DNA from: JBFISM01 sp041608535
GTDB lineage: Bacteria; Actinomycetota; Acidimicrobiia; Spongiisociales; UBA5794
DNA: 9,826 nucleotides
Reading direction: 5' to 3'
Assembly: GCA_041608535.1 (NCBI GenBank)
Contig: JBFISM010000136.1
Coordinates: forward strand, 1-9,826
The position numbers and the translations under genes are program-made. Position 1 is the stretch's first letter; each line of letters starts with the position of its first letter. Positions 1-6,051 of this stretch are shown piece by piece. A model generated the notes under the pieces. The model was not told where the DNA came from and searched no databases. It saw only the letters and a list, made by a program, of their open reading frames with translations.

Positions 1-537
1 CGGATCTCGTAGGCGTCACCGAGGCTGACGTTGTTGAGGAACTCGAACCCGACCGGACCCCACAAGTCCCGCAGGAAGGGCAGTATCCCTTCTTTGCCCA
101 GCACGGCATGGATCTGGGACTTCAACCCGGCACGGAGCCGTGACAGCTTGTGCCGATAGCGCACCAGCTCCCGCAGCTCCCGGATCGAGCGGGGGGGCGA
201 TGCACGACTCGGGCAGGGTGCCGAGACGCAGCAGGTTGGCCAACATCTCGGCGTCGGCCAGATCGTTCTTCACCCGCCGGTTCTCGAACCCCTTGATCCC
301 CAACGGATGCGCCAAATGCACCACGATCCCCTCATCGGCGAGCACATCCACCGCCCAGTACCAACCCCACGTGGCCTCCAACACCACCTCCGGATCGGGG
401 CCGGCCGCGGTCACCGCCTCAATCAGTGTCTGCGGCGAGTTCTCGAACCGCTTCCACCACAGCCGCTCGCCTCCCTCGTCGAGGCACACCGCCAACGACC
501 GACGACGATGCAGATCAATCCCAACATAAGCTGTCAT
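1..537 (-). pseudogene. IS110-family DEDD transposase, frameshifted and cut by the window edge
   Basis: This encodes the N-terminal RuvC-like (DEDD) half of an IS110-family transposase/recombinase, which acts on element ends under guidance of a bridge RNA in the studied IS110-group members. Visible residues match the DEDD set: D8 in VGIDLH, E54 in VVLEATWGWYW, and D92 and D95 in NDLADAEML. The start at 537 is supported by a strong GGAAGGAGG (544-552) six bases upstream. After residue 116 (SCIAPP) the open frame becomes meaningless, while the neighbouring frame continues as typical IS110 sequence (RSIRELRELVRYRHKLSRLR, then LPFLRDLWGPVGFEFLNNV) to the edge. The switch falls in a run of seven Cs (191-197 on the given strand). 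Removing one base restores a single frame. The C-terminal transposase domain, which carries the catalytic serine, lies outside the window. Either the copy is dead or the run was miscounted in sequencing. Confidence 0.88.
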
Positions 538-790
538 CCGGGGCCTCCTTCCACTCGGTGAAAGACAGCAACCCGAATGATGACCGGGTCACCGACGAGC
601 GGGAGGCCCCCGCCCGCTCATCGCATCACGTCGGCGTGCGGCCTGTCGTCCGCTCCCGGTGGTGGTCGATGGACGAAACCGTTGTGTTTCGTCCGTTCTG
701 ATGCGAAGACCCCGTCTTTTGGCGACGATGGTCTGGGATTACATTGGTGGGAACCTGAAGACGACTGGGTGACAGTCCGATCCCCCACCT
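538..790 (-). ncRNA. Candidate bridge RNA region in the IS110 5' non-coding end
   Basis: In IS110-group elements such as IS621 the non-coding end upstream of the transposase encodes a structured bridge RNA that pairs with donor and target DNA. This stretch has the right place, strand and length. It contains a 7-bp hairpin (597-603 with 613-619) and a perfect 9-bp hairpin (671-679 with 686-694, six-base loop). No open frame in it looks coding. I could not identify the guide loops or RNA ends, so the limits are nominal and the call rests mainly on position. Confidence 0.3.
671..694. repeat. Perfect 9-bp inverted repeat (hairpin) in the IS110 flank
   Basis: GGACGAAAC (671-679) is the exact reverse complement of GTTTCGTCC (686-694), with a six-base loop. 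It sits about 135 bases upstream of the transposase start and about 110 bases before the monooxygenase gene. It could be a stem of the bridge RNA or an element-end structure. There is no T-run on either side to suggest a terminator. Confidence 0.6.
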
Positions 791-802
791 TCGACGCTGC
801 TC

Positions 803-2245
803 ATGAGCCGATCCGCAACTGCATTGCCGAGGATCATCCAGGGTGGGATGGGTGTGGCCATTTCGGGCTGGCCGCTTGCCAGGGCGGTGGCCCGGGAAGG
901 TGAGTTGGGTGTGGTGTCGGGGACTGCGCTCGAGGTGGTGTGTGCCCGCCGGTTGCAGCTCGGTGATCCTGGCGGTCATGTCCGCAGAGCGCTGGCTGCC
1001 TTCCCGGTGCCGGGTGTTGCTGATCGAATCGTGGAGGCTTTCTACGTCCCGGGCGGCAAGCCGGAGGAGAGCCCGTTCAAGAAGGTGCGGAGCTTCACCA
1101 TCCACCCCACCGGGGAGCTGCAGGAGCTGACGGTGGCCGCCAACTTCGTCGAGGTGTTCCTCGCCAAGGAGGGCCACGACGGGCGTGTCGGCATCAACTA
1201 CATGCGCAAGATCGAGCTCCCCCTGATCTTCGCGCTCTACGGCGCCGTGCTGGCCGGTGTCGATTGTGTGATCGTGGGTGCGGGCAACCCAAAGGAGCTG
1301 CCGGACCTGGTGACTCGGTTGGCGAACCACCAGGAGGTGGCGTTGCCGGTGCGGGTCCAGGGTTTGACCTCTAGCGACGACGATGTTGAGGTCCGGTTCG
1401 ATCCTCGAGCCGTGACGCGTCGCGACCTACCGACGGTGCGCCGGCCGGAGTTCCTGGCGATTGTGGCGTCACTCGATCTGGCCGCCGGCCTCGCCGCCTC
1501 TGTGGTTCATCGGCCTGACGGGTTCGTCGTGGAGGGACCCAGCGCCGGGGGCCACAACGCACCGCCGCGGGGACCCCGCAGAACCGACGACAGGGGCCAG
1601 CCGATCTACGACCATCGGGATGGTGTCGACCTCGCCGGCATGGCTGACCTCGGGCTTCCGTTCTGGCTCGCCGGCTCCTACGGAACACCGGAAGGATTGC
1701 GCACCGCCCTCAACGCTGGCGCCGCCGGGATCCAGGTCGGAACCGCGTTTGCGTTGTGTCGGGAATCGGGTCTCGACGCCGAGCTGAAACGCCGCATCCT
1801 CCAAAAAGTTGCCGACGGCACCATTGATGTCCGCACCGACTGGCGTGCATCACCCACCGGCTTCCCCTTCAAAGTCATCGAACTGGAAGGGACCCTCTCC
1901 GATCCGCAGGTGCTCGCCGATCGTCGCCGAGTCTGTGATCTCGGGGTGCTGCGGGTCCCCTACAAGACCCCCGAGGGTTCCATGGGCTACCGCTGCCCCG
2001 GTGAGTCGGAACGGCCTTACAGCAACGTGAAGGGCGGCAGAGCTCCCAACATCGAGGGACGAATCTGTCTCTGCAACGGGCTGCTCGCCACCGCCGGGTT
2101 CGCTCAACTCCGCCCCAGCGGGTACGTCGAACCTCCCGTCATCACCGGCGGCGCCGACTACCGGGCCGTCGCCGACCTCCTCGACACCCTGCCACCCGAC
2201 CACGATTTCTACTCCGCCAGCGACGTGATCGATTACCTGCGTTGA
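803..2245 (+). CDS. Nitronate monooxygenase-family FMN protein
   Basis: This 480-residue TIM-barrel flavoprotein belongs to the nitronate monooxygenase/2-nitropropane dioxygenase family, whose characterised members use FMN and oxygen to oxidise alkyl nitronates in the cytoplasm. Visible features in order: the glycine-rich N-terminal strand IIQGGMGVAISGW (11-23) and GVVSGTAL (36-43), NYMRKIE (132-138), EGPSAGGHNAPPRG (244-257) with the family's GGH histidine at 251, and the C-terminal phosphate-binding loops AGSYGTPEGL (290-299) and AGIQVGTAF (308-316). The tail is longer than in classical members (about 330-370 residues) and carries GYRCPGE and a CLCN cysteine pair (C398, C422, C424), as in the longer actinobacterial homologues I recall. 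An in-frame stop at 770-772 leaves the ATG at 803 as the natural start, but no Shine-Dalgarno sequence precedes it. The IS110 end lies directly upstream and may have replaced the native promoter. The substrate is not determined. Confidence 0.9.
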   Translation: MSRSATALPRIIQGGMGVAISGWPLARAVAREGELGVVSGTALEVVCARRLQLGDPGGHVRRALAAFPVPGVADRIVEAFYVPGGKPEESPFKKVRSFTIHPTGELQELTVAANFVEVFLAKEGHDGRVGINYMRKIELPLIFALYGAVLAGVDCVIVGAGNPKELPDLVTRLANHQEVALPVRVQGLTSSDDDVEVRFDPRAVTRRDLPTVRRPEFLAIVASLDLAAGLAASVVHRPDGFVVEGPSAGGHNAPPRGPRRTDDRGQPIYDHRDGVDLAGMADLGLPFWLAGSYGTPEGLRTALNAGAAGIQVGTAFALCRESGLDAELKRRILQKVADGTIDVRTDWRASPTGFPFKVIELEGTLSDPQVLADRRRVCDLGVLRVPYKTPEGSMGYRCPGESERPYSNVKGGRAPNIEGRICLCNGLLATAGFAQLRPSGYVEPPVITGGADYRAVADLLDTLPPDHDFYSASDVIDYLR

Positions 2246-2367
2246 GTGCCAGCCGTCCGAGACAGCACCACAGCAGCGAGATCACCACAGAGACGCACAT
2301 CAAGCATCAACGCCCCTCGGCGACCAGTGCAACCGCATGGCGGGGTGCCTCCTCCGCACCGAACAAC

Positions 2368-2384
2368 CGTTATGTGCCATAACG
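2368..2384. repeat. Perfect 7-bp dyad, CGTTATG-TGC-CATAACG
   Basis: Two perfect 7-bp arms are separated by three bases, in a locally AT-richer patch of an otherwise GC-rich non-coding interval. It could be a protein-binding operator, a recombination site or the tip of a small non-autonomous element. No gene start lies close enough to assign it to a promoter with confidence. Confidence 0.55.
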
Positions 2385-2427
2385 TACCCTCCGACGAACT
2401 GCTCAGTAACGGCATCCCGTACGCGCT

Positions 2428-2504
2428 CGCTACGCCGGTCGCTCGCTCGGCTGGGGGCTCGGCCGCTTGCAGTGCGGGTTCGATTGCGCTCTGCCGGCGT
2501 AGCG
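2428..2504. repeat. Long stem-loop with perfect 11-bp arms
   Basis: CGCTACGCCGG (2428-2438) is the exact reverse complement of CCGGCGTAGCG (2494-2504). The 55-base interior can itself form a smaller stem (AGTGC with GCGCT, one G-T pair), so the whole folds as a branched hairpin. It lies between convergent genes and could act as a terminator, but there is no T-run and the size is closer to a mobile repeat or a folded recombination site. Confidence 0.6.
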
Positions 2505-2568
2505 CCTCGTTGACCGGTGCGCGTCATGTGCGGTATTGATCAACTCCACCGGGTCCGCTAGCTATCAG

Positions 2569-3657
2569 CTAGGTCAACCGACTTCCGATCGGTGGTTCAG
2601 CGGCCTGTTCGCTGAGCAGGAGACACGAGTCGCCGAACTCGTGCCATAGGTAGTCGCCGGCGATGGCGCGGCTATAGGTGCTCGCCACCAGCTTCGTACC
2701 GGCCACTGCCCGCAAGAGGTCGAGGTGGGACGCCTCCGGGGGGTGCCATCCGGTGATGAGTCCATCGACGATACGCGCTGGACGATCGGGCCCGAGCACG
2801 AGGTCGGTCCATCCTGTCGAGGCAACGATCGTTCCGTCTTCGGCGACGGCGGACTCGAGGGCGCGGGTGACGGTCGTCCCGACCGCGATCACCCGCCCTT
2901 GGTGGCGCAGGTTCGTGTTGATCAGTGACGCCGTCTTCTTCGAGACCGCGAATCGTTCGGGCTGAGGAGGCTCGTGGGCCTCCTGGGAGGACACCCCGGC
3001 GTGGAGCTCGACCGAGGCGAGATCCACGCCGTTTCTCCGCAGTGCCCGCACGAGTCGTGCCGTGAACGGTCGGCCTGCGCTTGGCATCTCGGCGCTGCCC
3101 GGCCACCGGCATCGATCGGCAAAAACCGTCTGATACATGGAGAGGGGCCACTCGCCCTGCACATAGCGGTAACGGATTGGTCTGCCATGGTGGCGTATGA
3201 GAGAGCGCACCCCGCCGGCGACGTCGATGCTCGCTCGCCACAGGCGAACCCTTCCGCGCGTGCCACTATCGGCGGCTTCCTCCAGCAGGATCGAGCCGTC
3301 GGGCACTCCGACTTGCTCACTGGGCCGAGCGTCGAGGATCGGCCCCTCCAAATCGGGCCGTCGCAGCTCGATCACCCACCTGCCGTCGTCGAGGGGCGTG
3401 GAGAGGTGAACAACAACCGGTCGGCGGCTGCGGGTGCCGGTCACCGCCGCTGCCATGGTCGGGCTGGTGTTGACTACGAGCAGGTCGCCCGGTGCCAGGA
3501 ACGCGGGTAGCTGCCGCAAGGTCGTATCGACGTAGCGATCCGGGGAGGCGACCATCAGGCGTACGTCGTCGCGCTCGAGGCCCCGTGCCTCGGGCGGCGC
3601 ACTTGCTGCTCGATCGTCGGGGAGCGCGAATGGCAGCTTGGCTGCTCTGAGTGTCAT
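2569..3657 (-). CDS. QueA-like protein (SAM:tRNA ribosyltransferase-isomerase family)
   Basis: At 362 residues this has the length and fold signature of QueA, which transfers and isomerises the ribosyl group of S-adenosylmethionine onto 7-aminomethyl-7-deazaguanine in tRNA during queuosine synthesis. Aligned motifs: GDLLVVNTSPTM (57-68), MYQTVFA with GSAEMPSAGRPFT (174-199), VELHAGVSS (216-224), GRVIAVGTTVTRALES (254-269), GWTDLVLGP (282-290), DGLITGWHPPEASHLDLL (298-315) and FGDSCLLL (341-348). Two motifs are altered from what I recall of bacterial QueA: FNDTKV is VNTSPT, and APTAGLHFT has become MPSAGRPFT, losing the histidine. A different acceptor is therefore possible, and no other queuosine gene is in the window. 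The start overlaps the SDR stop by ATGA (3654-3657) and has no strong ribosome site of its own, so it is probably translationally coupled and shares the SoxR-type promoter. Confidence 0.85.
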   Translation of the reverse strand: MTLRAAKLPFALPDDRAASAPPEARGLERDDVRLMVASPDRYVDTTLRQLPAFLAPGDLLVVNTSPTMAAAVTGTRSRRPVVVHLSTPLDDGRWVIELRRPDLEGPILDARPSEQVGVPDGSILLEEAADSGTRGRVRLWRASIDVAGGVRSLIRHHGRPIRYRYVQGEWPLSMYQTVFADRCRWPGSAEMPSAGRPFTARLVRALRRNGVDLASVELHAGVSSQEAHEPPQPERFAVSKKTASLINTNLRHQGRVIAVGTTVTRALESAVAEDGTIVASTGWTDLVLGPDRPARIVDGLITGWHPPEASHLDLLRAVAGTKLVASTYSRAIAGDYLWHEFGDSCLLLSEQAAEPPIGSRLT

Positions 3658-4337
3658 CGGGCATCGGCTCGCAGGTCGCTGGCGGCGTACCGTCCCGAGG
3701 GAAGCCCGCTCGAGATCATATACCGCAGGAGCGGCACGACGGTCTCTGGTAGGGGCCTATCGGAGATGTCCTCGTCCGGGAAGGCCGCCTGGTGCATGTC
3801 GGTGCGCATGTCACCTGGGTCGAATGCGTACACCCTCAGGCGGGGCTCTTCCCTGGCCAACACTGCGCTGGCATGGTCAAGCGCTGCCTTGGATGCCCCG
3901 TATGGCCCCCACGTCTCGTAGGCCTCGACCGCGGCGTCCGAAGAGACGTTGATGACGACGCCGTTACCCTGCTTGAGCGCAGGAAGGACGTGTCCGACCA
4001 GTGCGAGCGGGGACACGACGTTGGTGTCGAACGCGGCGTGCAGTTCGTCTTCGTCGACGGCGCCGATCGGGAGGAGCGGGCTGGGGCCAAGGTGGCTGGC
4101 GTTGTTAACGAGGAGGTTGAGACTCGGGCCTACCGCGTCGGCCAGCCGGACCCGGTGAGAGTCGTCGCGCATGTTGCCTGCGAGGGCCCGGATGCGGGGG
4201 GAGCCCTCCCGAACCACCTCCTCGAGCATGTGTTGGGTCCTGGCCGTGATAACGACATCCCAGCCGTCGTCAGCGAGCGCTAGGGCAAGGGCCCTGCCCA
4301 GGCCCTTCGAGCCTCCAGTGATCAATGCATTTGGCAT
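3654..4337 (-). CDS. Short-chain dehydrogenase/reductase (SDR)
   Basis: This is a 227-residue classical SDR, an NAD(P)(H)-dependent cytoplasmic oxidoreductase. Motifs: the nucleotide-binding TGGSKGLG (7-14), NNA (78-80), the structural N106 in FDTNVVSP, INVSSDAA with the catalytic serine at 132-133, and the catalytic YxxxK at Y146 and K150 (YGASK). FDPGDMRTDM (172-181) matches the usual PG-T cofactor segment. The length is slightly short for a classical SDR (about 250). The ATG at 4337 is preceded by AGGAGG (4343-4348) five bases away, so the start is secure. It is the first gene of the minus-strand operon and its promoter contains the SoxR-box-like dyad at 4378-4397. This suggests a reductase induced by redox-active compounds. 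The substrate cannot be read from the sequence. Confidence 0.92.
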   Translation of the reverse strand: MPNALITGGSKGLGRALALALADDGWDVVITARTQHMLEEVVREGSPRIRALAGNMRDDSHRVRLADAVGPSLNLLVNNASHLGPSPLLPIGAVDEDELHAAFDTNVVSPLALVGHVLPALKQGNGVVINVSSDAAVEAYETWGPYGASKAALDHASAVLAREEPRLRVYAFDPGDMRTDMHQAAFPDEDISDRPLPETVVPLLRYMISSGLPSGRYAASDLRADAR

Positions 4338-4369
4338 GTCTTCCTCCTGTCGGTGTGACTGTGTATCAG

Positions 4370-4400
4370 ACCGTACAACTTGAAGTTGACTTCAAGTCAA
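4370..4400 (-). promoter_or_regulatory. Predicted SoxR-activated promoter of the SDR/QueA-like operon
   Basis: Reading leftwards, a -35 TTGACT (4395-4400) and a -10 TACGGT (4370-4375) are separated by 19 bp. An overlong 19-20 bp spacer with a dyad inside it is the hallmark of promoters activated by MerR-family proteins by DNA distortion. The start codon follows about 33 bases downstream of the -10. Confidence 0.65.
4378..4397. promoter_or_regulatory. SoxR-box-like operator, 20-bp dyad
   Basis: ACTTGAAGT (4378-4386) and ACTTCAAGT (4389-4397) are perfect inverted arms around a TG centre. The central AAGTTGACTT differs by one base from the AAGTTAACTT core of the E. coli SoxR box, and the arms differ outside it. 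It lies inside the leftward promoter spacer and also inside the predicted rightward soxR promoter. Confidence 0.75.
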
Positions 4401-4408
4401 GACATAAT
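4380..4408 (+). promoter_or_regulatory. Predicted leaderless, autoregulated promoter of soxR
   Basis: A -35 TTGAAG (4380-4385) and a -10 CATAAT (4403-4408) with a 17-bp spacer would start transcription at about 4415-4417, on or just before the soxR ATG. There is no Shine-Dalgarno sequence before that ATG, which fits a leaderless message as is common in actinobacteria. The dyad at 4378-4397 covers the -35 and spacer, so SoxR should repress its own gene. Confidence 0.5.
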
Positions 4409-4416
4409 CTCGCCCT

Positions 4417-4881
4417 ATGGAGGATGTGCTCACGATCAGCGAAACCGCAGCACGGAGCGGCTTCAGCGCCTCGGCCCTTCGGTACTACGAGCGGGAAGGC
4501 CTCATCGACGCGTCCCGAACACAAGGTGGTCAGCGTCGGTTCCGGCGCAGCGAACTCCGTCGTTTGGCCTTCATCGCCGCGGCGCGGCACGTCGGACTGA
4601 CCCTGGAGGAAATCAAGGAAGCGCTCTCGCTTCTCCCCGCCGAGCGCACGCCCACAAAGGCCGACTGGACCCGGATCTCCCGATCCTGGCGCCATCGCCT
4701 CGACGACGAGATAAGGGCGCTGGAGCGGTTGCGCGATGGATTGGACAGCTGCATCGGATGCGGCTGTCTCAGCCTGCAACGGTGCCGCCTGAGCAACCCC
4801 AACGACATCGTCGCCGATCGAGGCTCCGGTGCCGTGTTCCTGCCCAAGCCACTGCACCCGCCCTCCGTTGAACACCAGTAG
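4417..4881 (+). CDS. soxR: Redox-sensing MerR-family regulator SoxR
   Basis: This 154-residue regulator has the two halves of SoxR. The N-terminal MerR winged helix-turn-helix (about 4-70) includes LTISETAARSGFSASALRYY and GQRRFRRSELRRLAFI, followed by a dimerisation helix (about 80-110). The [2Fe-2S] cluster loop is CIGCGCLSLQRC, with C112, C115, C117 and C123 in the SoxR spacing C-x2-C-x-C-x5-C, followed by the conserved LSNPND. Oxidation or nitrosylation of the cluster activates SoxR, and redox-cycling compounds trigger it. There is no soxS nearby, and in actinobacteria SoxR is known to control enzyme and transporter genes directly. Here the divergent SDR/QueA-like operon is the obvious target. 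The ATG at 4417 lacks a ribosome site, consistent with leaderless translation. Confidence 0.95.
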   Translation: MEDVLTISETAARSGFSASALRYYEREGLIDASRTQGGQRRFRRSELRRLAFIAAARHVGLTLEEIKEALSLLPAERTPTKADWTRISRSWRHRLDDEIRALERLRDGLDSCIGCGCLSLQRCRLSNPNDIVADRGSGAVFLPKPLHPPSVEHQ

Positions 4882-4887
4882 AGGTCT

Positions 4888-4908
4888 CTCGGCGTCGAAA
4901 TCGCCGAG
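4888..4908 (+). terminator. Stem-loop just after soxR
   Basis: CTCGGCG (4888-4894) and CGCCGAG (4902-4908) form a perfect 7-bp stem with a seven-base loop, beginning seven bases after the soxR stop codon. There is no T-run, so it could be an actinobacterial-style terminator or a message-stabilising hairpin. Confidence 0.4.
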
Positions 4909-5056
4909 GTGCCTCCGCTCAGATCAACGGTTCCGGAGCGAGAACGCCCGCGTCGCTCAACAGCGCAGACCGGCACCTCCAGCGCTACCTGGCGACGTCT
5001 TGCCGGTTGGCTTGTTGCCGCGGTGCGTGGTGTGCTGGTCGGGTTCGTGCAGGCCG

Positions 5057-5081
5057 GTTCCTCTCGACAGGTGAGAGGAAC
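5057..5081 (+). promoter_or_regulatory. Hairpin enclosing the recombinase ribosome binding site
   Basis: GTTCCTCTC (5057-5065) is the exact reverse complement of GAGAGGAAC (5073-5081), with a seven-base loop. The right arm contains the GAGAGGA Shine-Dalgarno sequence and ends four bases before the ATG at 5085. Folded, the ribosome site would be hidden, so translation may be kept low or made conditional. As DNA, the same dyad could instead be a recombinase-binding core site. Confidence 0.6.
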
Positions 5082-5084
5082 GAT

Positions 5085-6006
5085 ATGACAACCACACAAG
5101 CAGCTCTGGTGCCGTTCGTGGTGGCGCCGGACTTCGACTCGTTCGCCGTGCGGCAAGCGATCGCCGGGTTCCTGGCCGGCTACGGTGACGCCACCCGCGA
5201 CGCCTACACCCTCGACCTCAGGCAGTGGCTCGGGTGGGCCGACAGCCACGACCTGAAGGTGTTCGAAGTGAAGCGGGCACACATCGAACTGTTCGCCCGC
5301 AGCCTCGAACAAGACGGCAAAGCCCGAGCGACGGTGGCGCGACGGCTGTCAACGATCGCGGGGTTCTACCGATACTGCGTCGAAGAGCAACTCATCCCAG
5401 CCTCACCGGCGGTGCATGTGCGCCGCCCGAGGCTGGACTACGAGTCGAACGCCACCGGCCTCGACCGCAACGAACTCGGCATGTTCCTGGTCCAAGCCGG
5501 CCTGGCTGGTGGCCGCGACCACGCCCTCGCATGCCTCCTCGCCCTAAACGGGCTCCGGATCTCCGAAGCACTCAACGCTGACATTGAGCAGCTCGGGATG
5601 GAACGCGGGCACCGGACGCTGACGATCACCCGCAAGGGCGGCAAGATCGCCACCATCCCCCTCGCACCCCGAACCGCCCGCGCCGTCGACCTATGTGTTG
5701 GGGAACGTGAAGAGGGACCGATCTTCCTCAACCGAGACGGCACCCGACGACTCGACCGGCATGCGGCGACCCGCATTGTCAAGCGCCTGTCGAGACGGGC
5801 AGGGATCGACAAGACGATCACCGCACTCGCTGCGGCACTCGTTCATCACCGCCGCTCTCGACGCCGGCGTTGCCCTCCGAGATGTGCAGGAGGCCGCCTC
5901 GCACGCCGACCCACGAACCACCATGCGATACGACCGAGCCAGACGCTCCTTGGACCGGCACGCCACCTACATCGTGGCCACCTTCGTAGCCGGCGCCAGC
6001 CGCTGA
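5085..6006 (+). pseudogene. Tyrosine recombinase/integrase, frameshifted
   Basis: Read through one frameshift, this is a complete tyrosine recombinase of about 307 residues (XerC/D-like size). It has an N-terminal core-binding SAM-like domain (about 18-105: YTLDLRQWLGWA, ARATVARRLSTIAGFYRYC) and a C-terminal catalytic domain. Catalytic residues: R158 in LNGLRISEAL and the beta-hairpin lysine at K184 in TRKGGK. Beyond the shift come H248/R251 in PHSLRHSF, H274 in SHADPRTT and the nucleophile Y283 in MRYDRA. The frame changes at 5817-5820: ATCACC is present where ATCTCACC would read KTISPHSLRHS, so one TC of a TCTC pair appears lost. Unshifted, the frame runs to 6026 with unrelated sequence and no nucleophile, so the protein as written would be inactive. 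The ATG at 5085 is chosen because GAGAGGA (5073-5079) precedes it; upstream codons in this frame do not look coding. Confidence 0.88.
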
Positions 6007-6015
6007 ACCCGGAGT

Positions 6016-6051
6016 CGGGGAGCTGACACCACCCAGCGCGTCAGCTCCCCG
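6016..6051. terminator. Strong 12-bp stem-loop after the recombinase
   Basis: CGGGGAGCTGAC (6016-6027) pairs perfectly with GTCAGCTCCCCG (6040-6051) around a 12-base loop, starting nine bases after the recombinase stop. It lies between genes that converge on it, so it may stop transcription from both sides. A T-run is lacking; only a short A-rich patch (CAAAACT) follows. Confidence 0.6.

Larger units (their letters stand above)
1..780 (-). mobile_element. IS110-family insertion sequence, partial (outer end not determined)
   Basis: The element is recognised from its transposase (1-537) plus about 250 bases of non-coding DNA upstream of it. IS110-group elements characteristically carry a long non-coding end 5' of the transposase gene, and they usually lack the long terminal inverted repeats of other insertion sequences, so I cannot place the boundary from sequence alone. 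The right limit given here is an estimate, set by the start of the next gene at 803. The other end lies outside the window. Confidence 0.6.
2246..2568. other. Non-coding interval with two inverted repeats
   Basis: Between the monooxygenase stop and the convergent QueA-like gene there are 323 bases without a convincing gene. The one sizeable open frame (GTG at 2246, 97 codons) resembles no family I know and runs through both palindromes, so I do not call it. The interval holds a perfect dyad at 2368-2384, a long stem-loop with 11-bp arms at 2428-2504, and a 6-bp dyad at 2558-2572 that overlaps the QueA-like stop codon. Confidence 0.6.

Noticed and set aside
706..718. AAGAC-CCC-GTCTT mini-hairpin followed by TT
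   Set aside because: Five pairs with a three-base loop is too weak to call a terminator, and no gene ends next to it.
626..1330. 234-codon minus-strand frame
   Set aside because: Antisense shadow of the monooxygenase 5' half; low-complexity His/Arg-rich sequence with no recognisable motif.
2478..2494. tRNA T-arm-like string GGGTTCGATT
   Set aside because: The flanking bases do not pair as a T stem and no other tRNA arm is nearby; it lies inside the larger stem-loop.
2246..2539. 97-codon plus-strand frame after the monooxygenase
   Set aside because: No family resemblance, no ribosome site, and it runs through two perfect inverted repeats.
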